Made by a program: the position numbers and the translations under genes | The notes under the pieces: model-generated | The model's input: only the letters and a program-made list of their open reading frames with translations | Databases searched by the model: none | Told to the model about the DNA's origin: nothing | Part shown: in pieces, positions 22,042 to 31,195 of the stretch | Numbering within the stretch: position 1 is the stretch's first letter | Layout of the letters: each line of letters starts with the position of its first letter | NCBI GenBank assembly: GCA_023091735.1 | Contig: JALKBU010000001.1 | Span: forward strand, 62,001-126,000 | Source: Trichomonas tenax | Lineage: Eukaryota; Parabasalia; Trichomonadida; Trichomonadidae | Direction: 5' to 3' | DNA length: 64,000 nucleotides

Positions 22042-22110
22042 AAATAATAGGAGCGCAAAATTGAAAGGAATTGAAAAGACAAAGTATTCAATTTTGCGAT
22101 CCTATTATTT
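22042..22110. repeat. Hairpin with 24-bp arms
   Basis: Arms at 22042-22065 and 22087-22110 are complementary with one mismatch and are separated by 21 bases. The arm contains CGCAAAATTGAA, and the string AAAGTATTCAATTTTG recurs at about 10826 inside another element. It may be a small MITE-like insertion. Confidence 0.5.
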
Positions 22111-22114
22111 TTAA

Positions 22115-23347
22115 TAAACTGATGTGCGAAAAATGATACTATCGGAAATTGAGAGAACCCATTGAAAAATTAAGTGAGATGTTTAGAAATTATTTGGTCA
22201 TCCAGTATCATTTTTCGCATATTTTAATTTTTAGCCTCGTGTGTTGGAAGGAAAAATCGCGAACAAGGTTGGCGATCAACATAAAACTACGGTCCATATG
22301 TCTGTACATGAAAGAATGAAAAATACCTAAAATTCAGAGAATATCAGATCTGATATCCTCTAAACTAGGCCATTAAACAATAATTCTTTTGTAAAACAAA
22401 ACAAAAACAATAATAGCAACAAAAGATATACAAAACAATAAGACTTCGGTAGGTATGAAGTCAAATTAAATATCAATCATATATTGAATACTCTGGGAAG
22501 AGTGCTACTATTAAAATTATATTCTCCTGGGATACAAGTTATCAATGCTCTAATTCAATTCATCATATGAAGAAAGTCTTTCAAGAAATGTTTTCGATAC
22601 GGTTTTAAGAGCTTCTAGAACATATTAAGGCAAAGTAAAATAGTTACATGTTACAAGTTCATAGCGATTGTTCATTGGTTTGATGAAAATTCAATGGGTA
22701 CGCAATGGAGTTTAATATCTTAACTTGAAATATTAAGATTAAGATATTGGAACCATCATTATTGAGATAAGTAATGTAGAAAATTAGTGAGGATGCTCTC
22801 TTTAGGCTGCAAATCATTACGTATTCTTTGGAATATCATCAAAAGTAAACAAGATGAATAATTCATCCTTTGCACTCTAGCTGCATAAACTGTAAATAAA
22901 TCCTAAGCAGTAACATGAAATGAATAGTTGATTTCAATATTGGGATTTTGAAAGTTTTAAATTGAACAGCAATTCTTTGAGAAGATATTAACAAAACTAT
23001 AGAAAGCATACGGAGATGGTATTCAAGCAATTTTAACGTTTTTTTGATGATGAATTTTTTAATAACCTACAATTTCAAAATGTTCGGCCGAATTTTTAAT
23101 TTGCATCATTTGTAAGTCTTAGAGCTTGAGATTTGAAGTCAAATTTCGTATAATGTAAATACAATATGGAAAATATTCCGAATAATATCAGTGGTAATGA
23201 AGTGGTGTATTGAATATTGATACCTATTTATAGCTGAAGGTATTAAAGACCAGTTTTACACAATTTTGGTGCAAGAATCAAAACTCTCCATTTGGATTTG
23301 TAAACATCTCAAAATTGTGTTAGTATCATTTTTCGTACATCAGTTTA
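22115..23347. mobile_element. Candidate Tc1/mariner-type remnant with TA-flanked inverted repeats
   Basis: Position 22115-22141 begins TAAACTGATGTGCGAAAAAT. Position 23321-23347 is its reverse complement with one mismatch and ends in TA. The 1233-bp span and TA at both edges fit a Tc1/mariner element, whose target is TA. A third partial copy of the repeat lies at about 22202-22221. I could not read a transposase inside, so any coding region is badly decayed or absent. Confidence 0.45.
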
Positions 23348-24931
23348 GAAACTTTCTATAACTATCTTTTTTGTAAAGTTGATTTTGATTAAAAATACTG
23401 CAATAAGCATATATTTACTAAATAACAAAGAAAAAGAAAAGATTAAAAGAATAAATATGCAATGTGCATTGAAAGATAGGAAAATTCTTGAGCATTTCGA
23501 CTTTTATGGTGTGTCCGGGTAAGTTGAGAAATAATCTAAACATGAATGTTAAACAATAATTATTGAAGCCTAGATTATAGGGCTTTAAGGATCAAGAGAT
23601 GGTATTTGAGAGAATGCAACTAAAAGTATGACATGTCAAGCTTGTTTAGGTTACTGAATATTGATTTCGGGTATAAAATCCAATAACTTTGGGTGCTTTC
23701 TCGCGAAAAACTAAGCAAATTCGCTGCAGCTGGGTTTTTATTTATGTTTGAACTGCTGTAAGCAGCTTTTACTTCATGATATTCGCCTCAAATAAGCACA
23801 TGAGTGAGACCATCATTAAATAGTAAACGGTCCCGTTTGTCAAGTAAAATGGATATTTGGCAAGTAAATTTTGAAATATATTTTATTTGTCAAAGATCGT
23901 CAGAAAATAATCGTACAAATCGAATTAATGATATAGAAATGTATTCTATTTAAAAATGCATCCCATTATTTATTTTCGTTTAATTATGTAAAAATTTCAT
24001 TGAAAAACCTAATTGCAAAAAATTTTTAACAAAATGAAGGAATGTTAATTAAAAGTCTTGGGTATGGAAAGTTGTTCCACAAATTGATGGCAACCATAAA
24101 AATATTGCCTATACGTTTCAATATGGATGCAGAATAATAGGGCAAAGAATGAAGGAGATATATCGATATTTTATGAAAAGTTATGAATTTATGGCAAAAA
24201 TCAAAATTATCGTATTTGTGATATAAGGAATCTGATATAATTTAGATTGGCAATAATATAAGACAAAAATAAGGCGATATAGTTTTTTGAAAATGAATTT
24301 GTTTGGAAAAATCCATTTTTAATCTTATATTTCAATAGGATTACATATGTAAGTCCGATTGATGATGTTAAAAAGCTCCAAAGCGATACTTTTTTAAAAA
24401 AAATTCTAAAATAGTTAGAAATAATATGGAGAATATAATAAACAAATAATATTTTTCACCACTAATTCAAAAAATAAAGCATGCAAAATTTTTTGAATGA
24501 ATTATACTCATCAATATGTTTGGTGCATTATGTTGGAAAATACGTTTTCAAGTTTCTCAAAAGTTTTTGTAAAGTTCACGATCCAATTATTGTGATCACT
24601 TAATTATAATATGTCACTTTTTGGATCTAAATTCGGTTTTATGGAACTATGCAAATTGTATTATCCATTTTTCACGTTTATTTCGAAATAAAAATTTATC
24701 CAAGAAAATGGCCAAAACTTTAAAATTAGGCATAACAATATATTACAAACACTTTTGCTATAGAATTTTTGAAACTAAACAAAAAGAATTGGACAAATCG
24801 ATAATTTTGCGTTTTTTAGATATCCCATATTGCCCTAAACCCAAATCCACTAGCGTTACAAAAATTTTAAAATCATCGTTATCGTTTTTGCAAATCATAA
24901 AAATTATGATTAATAAAGTGTTATATACATA

Positions 24932-24993
24932 AACCGCTCAAACCGCGGCAGTTATGTCAGAGCTGCCAGAGTTCAAAGAAATAAAGCGGTTTT
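24932..24993 (+). promoter_or_regulatory. G+C-rich inverted repeats upstream of the gene at 25008
   Basis: AAACCGCT (24932-24939) and its neighbour AAACCGC (24941-24947) are answered by AGCGGTTT (24986-24993). A second pair, GGCAG/CTGCC, is nested between them. They end 15 bases before the ATG of a gene with strong codon bias. They could be activator sites or a 5' stem. Confidence 0.4.
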
Positions 24994-25007
24994 GACACAA
25001 GTTTTAA

Positions 25008-25838
25008 ATGTCTGCAATTTTAATTGCTTGTGCTATCATTTCGGCATTATCCAGCGGTCTTAAGATTGTCCAGGCCTTCAAGAAGGAGGTCGTCGAGAAC
25101 CCAACAATGTCCGGCCACGGAAAGGGCTTCTGGGACTTCTATTCTTTCTCTTCAACAGATTCTATGACAATCAAGTACCAAACCGGTGCTAAATACATCC
25201 AGAGCTATCTCATTCCAAAGATCCAGTCCAAGGTCACATCCAAGAAGGCTGCTGACCACAAGCAGGAAATCATCGACTTCCTTGAGCCATTGGCTGAGTT
25301 CGAAGGTTACGAATTCGAGTCTGCTCAGAAGTCCCTCACAGCTGTCTCCGGCAACGCTGGCACAATGGAACTCTTCATGTGGATCTACACATTCACACCA
25401 GTCACATTCGGCTCACAGAAGGGTCTCCGCATTGAGTCAATGCGCCTTGAAATCTGGGGTGCTAAGATTGCTAAGGATTGGACACTTTACAACGTCATTA
25501 CAACCTCCTTCCTTAAGATGAAGAACGTCGCTGAAATCCGCTATGCTGACACAACAGCTATCACACCAGAGAAGATCGTCGATGCTATCGCAATCGCCTT
25601 CGCTCCAGTTTCCCTTGGCCTTGTTAAGGTTCCAACAGGCTTCCTTGAGGCTATGAAAGATGCTGTCCAGAAGTCCATCAACAACCCAGCCGAGCTTCCA
25701 GGCTCATACACACCAGAGCAGCTCAAGTACGCTGCTGAACAGTATGATGCTATGATCAAGCGCCAGAAGGAGCGTGATCAGCAGGCTGTTGATGCTGTTA
25801 AGGAAATTGGCGAGGCTGTTGCTACCCTCGGTAAGTAA
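25008..25838 (+). CDS. Unknown protein with hydrophobic N-terminus, 276 aa
   Basis: I do not recognise it. The first ~25 residues (MSAILIACAIISALSSGLKI) are hydrophobic and could anchor or target the protein. The rest is soluble and mixed alpha/beta, ending in a charged helix (~235-276) that may form a coiled coil. Codons are strikingly G/C-ending (ATC, GTC, CTC, GCT, AAG) compared with most genes in the window, as in abundantly expressed trichomonad proteins. The upstream region carries G+C-rich inverted repeats. Ends in TAA. Confidence 0.8.
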   Translation: MSAILIACAIISALSSGLKIVQAFKKEVVENPTMSGHGKGFWDFYSFSSTDSMTIKYQTGAKYIQSYLIPKIQSKVTSKKAADHKQEIIDFLEPLAEFEGYEFESAQKSLTAVSGNAGTMELFMWIYTFTPVTFGSQKGLRIESMRLEIWGAKIAKDWTLYNVITTSFLKMKNVAEIRYADTTAITPEKIVDAIAIAFAPVSLGLVKVPTGFLEAMKDAVQKSINNPAELPGSYTPEQLKYAAEQYDAMIKRQKERDQQAVDAVKEIGEAVATLGK

Positions 25839-25938
25839 ATTATCAATTAAAGACAAAAAGTGTATCATCAATACAAAACAAAAAAAATTTTTTTTAAACT
25901 TGACAAATCTGAACGATTATTTTAGCACAAAATAAGAA

Positions 25939-27429
25939 ATGCAAGATCTTGCGCGTGAGTTCGATGTTGTGATCATCGGCACTGGTCCAGCTGAATCAAT
26001 GATATCCGGCGCCTTGTCGCAGAACAAGAAAACAGTCATAAACTTCGACAAAAACAATTTATATGGCGGATGCCGCAGAACTTTTAACATTAACGAGTTC
26101 GTTGAGTTTGCTTCAAAGAACGGAACAGTTGATGTCAACAGAATCACCGAATTCCTCAGCGAAAAATACCGCTCTTCGGCTTTTTGCATCGATTTGATGC
26201 CATCCATCATTCACTCAAACGACGCACTCGTCAAACTCCTCATCGACTCTGGTTCGTCCGATTCCATCAACATTACAACGATTGAGGGCTTATATTTCCC
26301 TGGCCAAGGAAAATTCCGCCCGATTCCATGCTCAAAGGGCGCTATCTTCTCTGACAAGTTCATGTCACTCAAGCAGAAGCGTTCATCCATGAAATTCATC
26401 TCCTCCTTCCTCCCAGACGAAAAATACGGCCATCAAGTTAAAGACGAAAACATGCAGAAACTCATTGACGAGTATGGCGATAAGCCATTCGCTGAACTTC
26501 TCGAGAACATCGGATTCGACTCTGACTTGCAAAAGGCCTTCGAGTACTTCGTTGCTGCAGCACACGAGCCATTACTCACTAAGGATGCCGTGCCAAGATT
26601 CAACAAGTTCATCCAATCCATCGGCATCTATGGCCCAAGCCCGTATATCTCTTTCTTCTACGGCTGCGCTGACGTTCCTCAGATATTCTCAAGAATTTCC
26701 GCCGTCTATGGTGGTATTTTTATCCTCGACAACACAGCCGAAAAAATTACAAAAGATGAAAATGGTTTATTCCACATCCAGGTCGCAAACATCGGTGACG
26801 TAACAGCAAAGACCCTCATTGTTGGTGGCGATCAAGTCCCGTATCCAGAGGGAACACCACGTCGCTTGCTCGCACACCGCGAAGTCTTAGTTGTCAAGGA
26901 GTCTCTTCTCCCAGTCAATCGCTCAGTCTTAGTCATCCCGCCAGGCAGGTACGGCAACCCAAGCCCAGTCTGGATCATGCAGTTCGACAAATCAATGGGA
27001 ATGGCTGAACAAGGATACTACATCATCCACTTCGTCTCAATGGGTGAAACAAAGACAACGTCCAACCGTCTCCTTGAGCTCAACCCAGAATTTGCCGAGC
27101 AAGTCATGCTTAGAGCAACATTCGATGCAACAGAATATGATCAGACGCCAATCGAAGGCGCCTATTTCGTTAAGAGCCCAACAGCTAACGACTTCATTGT
27201 TGGTTTCGAGTATTTCGTCAACCAGGCGAAGGAAATCGTTGCTCAGATCGATCCTGAGATCCCATTCTATCCGGCACCAACAGAAGTCGAAGTTGAAGTC
27301 CCAGTTGTTCCAGAAGAAAGCAAAGAGGCCGCTCCTGCAGAAGAAAAGCCAGCTCCGGTTGAAGAGAAAACAGAGGAAAACCCAGAGGAAGAGAAAGCTG
27401 AGAATAAGCCAGAAGAAAAGCAGGAGTGA
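25939..27429 (+). CDS. Rab GDP-dissociation inhibitor / Rab escort family protein, 496 aa
   Basis: The N-terminal dinucleotide-binding-like motif DVVIIGTGPAESMISGAL and the following NLYGG correspond to the first conserved region of the GDI/REP family. SDKFMSLKQKRSSMKFI and SPYISFFYGCADVPQIFSR with AVYGGIFIL match the later conserved regions. These proteins extract prenylated Rab GTPases from membranes (GDI) or present new Rabs to geranylgeranyl transferase (REP). Without a search I cannot separate the two; the length is slightly above the ~450 of GDI. The extra ~55 C-terminal residues are a Glu/Pro/Lys-rich low-complexity tail. The gene ends in TGA, with a TAA five codons downstream. Confidence 0.85.
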   Translation: MQDLAREFDVVIIGTGPAESMISGALSQNKKTVINFDKNNLYGGCRRTFNINEFVEFASKNGTVDVNRITEFLSEKYRSSAFCIDLMPSIIHSNDALVKLLIDSGSSDSINITTIEGLYFPGQGKFRPIPCSKGAIFSDKFMSLKQKRSSMKFISSFLPDEKYGHQVKDENMQKLIDEYGDKPFAELLENIGFDSDLQKAFEYFVAAAHEPLLTKDAVPRFNKFIQSIGIYGPSPYISFFYGCADVPQIFSRISAVYGGIFILDNTAEKITKDENGLFHIQVANIGDVTAKTLIVGGDQVPYPEGTPRRLLAHREVLVVKESLLPVNRSVLVIPPGRYGNPSPVWIMQFDKSMGMAEQGYYIIHFVSMGETKTTSNRLLELNPEFAEQVMLRATFDATEYDQTPIEGAYFVKSPTANDFIVGFEYFVNQAKEIVAQIDPEIPFYPAPTEVEVEVPVVPEESKEAAPAEEKPAPVEEKTEENPEEEKAENKPEEKQE

Positions 27430-27466
27430 GTGAGCGAATGTTAAACATCTATCTATTCAGTAAATA

Positions 27467-27844
27467 TTACTCTTTTTTCATTGATTCTTTCAATTGATTT
27501 AGTTTGTTCTGTAAAATTTCGTTTTCTTTCTTCAACTTTCTAATTTCGCTCGTCAGTTCCATGTTTGTCGACATTTCGATCGAGTATTTGTAAACTTTAG
27601 GATTTGTTAATTTTGATTCAAGCATTGAGAGTTCAATAAATTTATCGTTTGCATTGTAGTCAGATGCCTGAGTTTTTGGATAGCTCTTGAAATGCTTTTC
27701 AGCTTGTTTTTGATTGAGGACTTTCTTTAAATAAGGATTTCCGATCGTGAACTGGTAGTGCCTGAACTCCGCAGTGTCAATGTGTTCGGCAAGAGAACGC
27801 GGGAATATCGAATAGCCGAAGTTGTCTTTAATATCAGTTGACAT
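27467..27844 (-). CDS. Small coiled-coil protein, 125 aa
   Basis: An intact small frame from ATG to TAA, tail to tail with the GDI/REP gene and 37 bp away. The C-terminal ~35 residues (SEIRKLKKENEILQNKLNQL) form a clear leucine-heptad coiled coil. The N-terminal part is polar and unassigned. An AAAAATGTGACAG box lies 9-21 bases before the ATG, similar to the boxes before four other genes here, which supports it being real. Function unknown. Confidence 0.65.
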   Translation of the reverse strand: MSTDIKDNFGYSIFPRSLAEHIDTAEFRHYQFTIGNPYLKKVLNQKQAEKHFKSYPKTQASDYNANDKFIELSMLESKLTNPKVYKYSIEMSTNMELTSEIRKLKKENEILQNKLNQLKESMKKE

Positions 27845-27852
27845 TAGTAAAC

Positions 27853-27865
27853 TGTCACATTTTTG
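27853..27865 (-). promoter_or_regulatory. AAAAATGTGACAG start-proximal box
   Basis: On the gene strand the box ends 8 bases before the ATG at 27844. It is a variant of the AAAAGTGAC element found just before the starts at 44174, 46326 and 53092. Confidence 0.4.
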
Positions 27866-28347
27866 GTAGAAAAAAAATATTTTTCTTTTGCATTTTACAT
27901 TTATTATTTATATTTTTTGTTCTAAAATTGAAAAACCAAGAATATAAAACTGCAGTTCTCAATCATTATACATTTACTATCTAATTATTACATAAATGAT
28001 CGATCGTATATTAAATTTGAAATCTTGAACTCAATATGAATGATTTAAGTTAATACAATCAACAAAATGATACAAAAGCTCAATTAGAATATAATCATAT
28101 CAATAAAGGAAGTCTCTTATCATAATTTGATTTCAAATTTGATATTTCAAACGATTATTAGCTGAACATCTTTCATAAAACCTTTGTCTTGATTGGAATG
28201 TTTCATGTATTGACTCAGATCCCATTAATTCATGTATACAGCATTAAGGTTGGGCTTTTGGTTAATTCTCAAGGACAAACGGGACAAAATAGAACAACGT
28301 GCTTTTATTTTTACCTTCAAATTATTCGTTTATAATTCATATTTACC
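27866..28347. other. Intergenic region
   Basis: A+T-rich; no gene seen. The string CTCAAGGACAAAC at ~28270 recurs at about 29304, so both might derive from ends of the transposon that left the fragment at 28.35-28.82 kb. Confidence 0.35.
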
Positions 28348-28824
28348 ATGCAAGAAGGGATGATTCCGACCGAGTTTCTTGGTTTTCTTAGGTTTGGAAT
28401 GCAATAAAAACTTGCAATGAACAAAGAGAAATGGATGATGTGCTATCGTCAGGATGCTGATAGCACAAATAACATTTCCGAAACTCATTTTCGACAATTA
28501 AAACACTTTTATTTTGTCGAAGAAAGAAATCTGCCAATTGACAAATTATTTGTCAAACTTGTCACAAAAGTAACACCAACATTTGTCATTAAGATTGCAG
28601 TTTTCAACAATTTGTCGGAGAGAAACTTGAGAATCATGAGCTCAATACCAAATTCAAGTGCTGAATTGAAGGAAGCTCACAGAGATGAGCTGATGACATT
28701 GTTGAGTTAATTGCATGAAATGGTGAGTGGTGATTGGATCGATATTGATCAGTTATGGCCTACGATAAGAGCAGTCTACAAGAATATGCTCGTCAATATG
28801 AACAAGAAAGAGAAACGAACATAA
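28348..28824 (+). pseudogene. Transposase-like fragment, possibly MULE type
   Basis: One frame, interrupted by two in-frame TAA codons (near 28405 and at 28708), reads coherently from TEFLGFLRFGMQ through NNISETHFRQLKHFYF and NLPIDKLFVKLV to DIDQLWPTIRAVYKNMLVNM. The NNISETHF-type segment recalls the C-terminal part of MULE transposases, which are abundant in trichomonads. The assignment is by eye and tentative. No N-terminal catalytic region is present. Unlike the TGA-only loci in this window, its stops are TAA. Confidence 0.4.
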
Positions 28825-29651
28825 CTTACAATATTATATTTAATTACAAAAATTTATATTGAATAAACAATTAAGAATTGAAAAATCTTTGATGAATAAT
28901 ATAATAATAAAACAAAAAGTAGTATAAGCAAAAATAGATAAATTAGAAATTAATTATCATAAATATGACGTAATGCTTAAAAAAGAAGAATCATGTCATG
29001 GCCTAAAGCTTGGCCACTCGAGGGCTTTGGAAGTCTCAGGCCGACCTCGAACAATGACATTCTCGCAACAATTTAACCATGCATAAATATCGTTGTTTTC
29101 TTACCAATTAGGTATATGCTCGTTGATGATAGAGTTGTGGCTCGTCAACAACACTAACCTGGATGTATTGTTTAGATTTCAAAGATATTTATGACACTTT
29201 TTATAAAGGTGACAATTTGCCCGCTCAAAAAGTGACAATTTATCCACGAAAAGTGACTTTAAGGTTTACCTGCCACTTTTTGATATTCACTTTTGTCATA
29301 GACTCAAGGACAAACTTCACATCACAAAAGGTCTCAAAAACAAAGAAAAAACTCAAAATTTTTTTGCTTTGTAATATTATATCCAAATAGGAGTTTGTTT
29401 TATATTAAACTTAAAAGTATTTTTTCGGTTTTTTGGTGTAAAAAACTCGACTTGAAATTTCATCCAATTTTTATTGTTGTAATTTGACTTAATCGAGTTT
29501 TATCGAAGAAAACATCAATACGGTGGTGTTATCATTCTATTTATCATGTTTCGAATCGACAATTTCCTTACTCTCAAATTTATTTAAAATATGCTCCAAA
29601 TAAGTGCAAATAACACATTGGAAATTGAATGTTGTAAGAAAAATTCAATTT
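28825..29651. other. Intergenic region with a cluster of AAAAAGTGAC boxes
   Basis: No gene seen. Between 29190 and 29300 there are about five copies, in both orientations, of the AAAAGTGAC/GTCACTTTT motif that lies immediately before several start codons elsewhere in the window. Confidence 0.4.
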
Positions 29652-31016
29652 ATGGATGATTTCCCAGATATTGAAGAGATATATTCTTTCTTCATCAAGA
29701 AGGGATCAAAATTCGGGTTCTGGCACAACCGCTTTTGCGTTCTTCGTGTGAAAGAAATGCGATTGCTGTTATATTTAGGAAAAGATAGAAAAATTTTAGA
29801 CAGAATTATCAGAATAACATCAGACATCGAGTGCGTGTTGGAAGAGAATAGGAAGCATCCAAGTTTCACGATCCGTGGAACTAACGAAAGGCCTTGTAGA
29901 TTATCAAATAACGATATCGGCTTGCTAAGTGTATGGGTTAACACGATAAGAATGATGGTTATCACTTCTCAGCAACTTTCCATGAAAGATTTCGTGCCAA
30001 TAAACGTTATTGGACGTGGATATTACGGAAAAGTCACACTTTGCGAGAAGAAAGAGACTGGACAACTATACGCAATCAAATCTGTCCACAAAAGCCGTCT
30101 AATGAAAGCGCACAAAGTTACAACGGTCATAAATGAAAGAAACGTCTTAATGAAGACTGATCATCCATTTATTGTCCATATATACTTCGCGTTTCAATCG
30201 ACATCGAGGGTTTATATGGGATTCGAGTATGTCGCTGGCGGAGATATGGCTTTTCACTTGAATAACCTCAAAAAATTCGATGTTCATGACGTGAGGCTGT
30301 ACATCGCGGAGCTAGCGATGGCGCTCGATTATATCCATAAAATGAACTTGATATATAGAGATCTGAAACCAGAAAATATATTGATGGATGAACAAGGGTG
30401 CATTAAGCTCACTGACTTCGGACTCGTGAAGAACATCCAATATTCGACTGGAACACACTCGTTTTGTGGAACTCCTGAATATATCGCGCCTGAAATTATA
30501 TTGAGTAAGAAATATGGGCCCAAGATAGACTGGTGGGCTTTAGGAGCAGTTATGTATACGTTCCTTTACGGAGAACCGCCTTGGCACGATGATAACAATG
30601 AACAATTGTTTGAAATGATCATTAAAATGCCAGTTGTGTTTCCTCCTGGCGCAACAGATGATCAGAGGGATTTGATATCAGGTCTCCTCGATAAGAATCC
30701 AGAAACACGCAAAGATATCAAATACCTTGTTCATCATCCTTTCTTCGCCGGAATTAGATTCAATGATGTCCTCAATAGAGTCATCAAGCACCATTTAAAG
30801 CCAGAAATTAAGAATATCGATGAACCTGTGAATTTTGAAAAAGAATTTCTCGAGGAAACAACTTTGGAATCCAATGCAACGCCAATCAGAGAGGAGAGTG
30901 ATACCTTTGCTGGTTTCTCGTTTGTTGCTAAATCTGCTGATCTTAATAAGGATGATGAAGAAGAAGAATTGAATTTCGAGTCAACATTTACACCTTCAAA
31001 TCTCGATAACCTATAA
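29652..31016 (+). CDS. AGC-family protein kinase with N-terminal PH domain (Akt/PKB-like), 454 aa
   Basis: A PH domain at residues 1-105 (KGSKFGFWHNRFCVLRVKEM) precedes a complete AGC kinase domain: Gly loop GRGYYGKV (~118), AIKSVHKSRL with the catalytic Lys, YRDLKPEN (~235) and TDFGLVK (~254). The activation loop HSFCGTPEYIAPE holds the PDK1-type Thr. The C-terminal tail has a hydrophobic motif FAGFSFV (~420). This order matches Akt/PKB, which binds phosphoinositides at membranes. The frame is open upstream from a GTG, but the first ATG is at 29652, at the start of the PH domain. Confidence 0.9.
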   Translation: MDDFPDIEEIYSFFIKKGSKFGFWHNRFCVLRVKEMRLLLYLGKDRKILDRIIRITSDIECVLEENRKHPSFTIRGTNERPCRLSNNDIGLLSVWVNTIRMMVITSQQLSMKDFVPINVIGRGYYGKVTLCEKKETGQLYAIKSVHKSRLMKAHKVTTVINERNVLMKTDHPFIVHIYFAFQSTSRVYMGFEYVAGGDMAFHLNNLKKFDVHDVRLYIAELAMALDYIHKMNLIYRDLKPENILMDEQGCIKLTDFGLVKNIQYSTGTHSFCGTPEYIAPEIILSKKYGPKIDWWALGAVMYTFLYGEPPWHDDNNEQLFEMIIKMPVVFPPGATDDQRDLISGLLDKNPETRKDIKYLVHHPFFAGIRFNDVLNRVIKHHLKPEIKNIDEPVNFEKEFLEETTLESNATPIREESDTFAGFSFVAKSADLNKDDEEEELNFESTFTPSNLDNL

Positions 31017-31195
31017 TTTATTCTTTTGTTTGTATAAATATTTTTCTATTTTTTTTAAATTTTATTTTTATCTCTAAATATTACAACCACAGTCATATAT
31101 CTATGATGCAGCAAATGTTTAAATACATATATTTTCAAAAGATAGTACAAAATTAAAAATCTACATAAATATTTAAAGTACAAACAAATATAAAG

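Larger units (their letters stand above)
21295..25007. other. 3.7-kb region without a convincing gene
   Basis: A+T-rich sequence with inverted-repeat elements (listed separately) and several TTTGTCA/TTGGCAAGT-like repeats. A 103-residue frame at 24621-24932 opens on TTG and has no recognisable domain. I found no protein similarity in any frame that I would defend. Confidence 0.5.

Noticed and set aside
24621..24932. A 103-codon frame upstream of the gene at 25008
   Set aside because: It opens on TTG, has no recognisable domain and lies in a region with no other coding character.
29163..29390. A 75-codon frame upstream of the Akt-like kinase
   Set aside because: It lies across a cluster of AAAAGTGAC boxes, opens on a non-ATG or weak start and has no domain.
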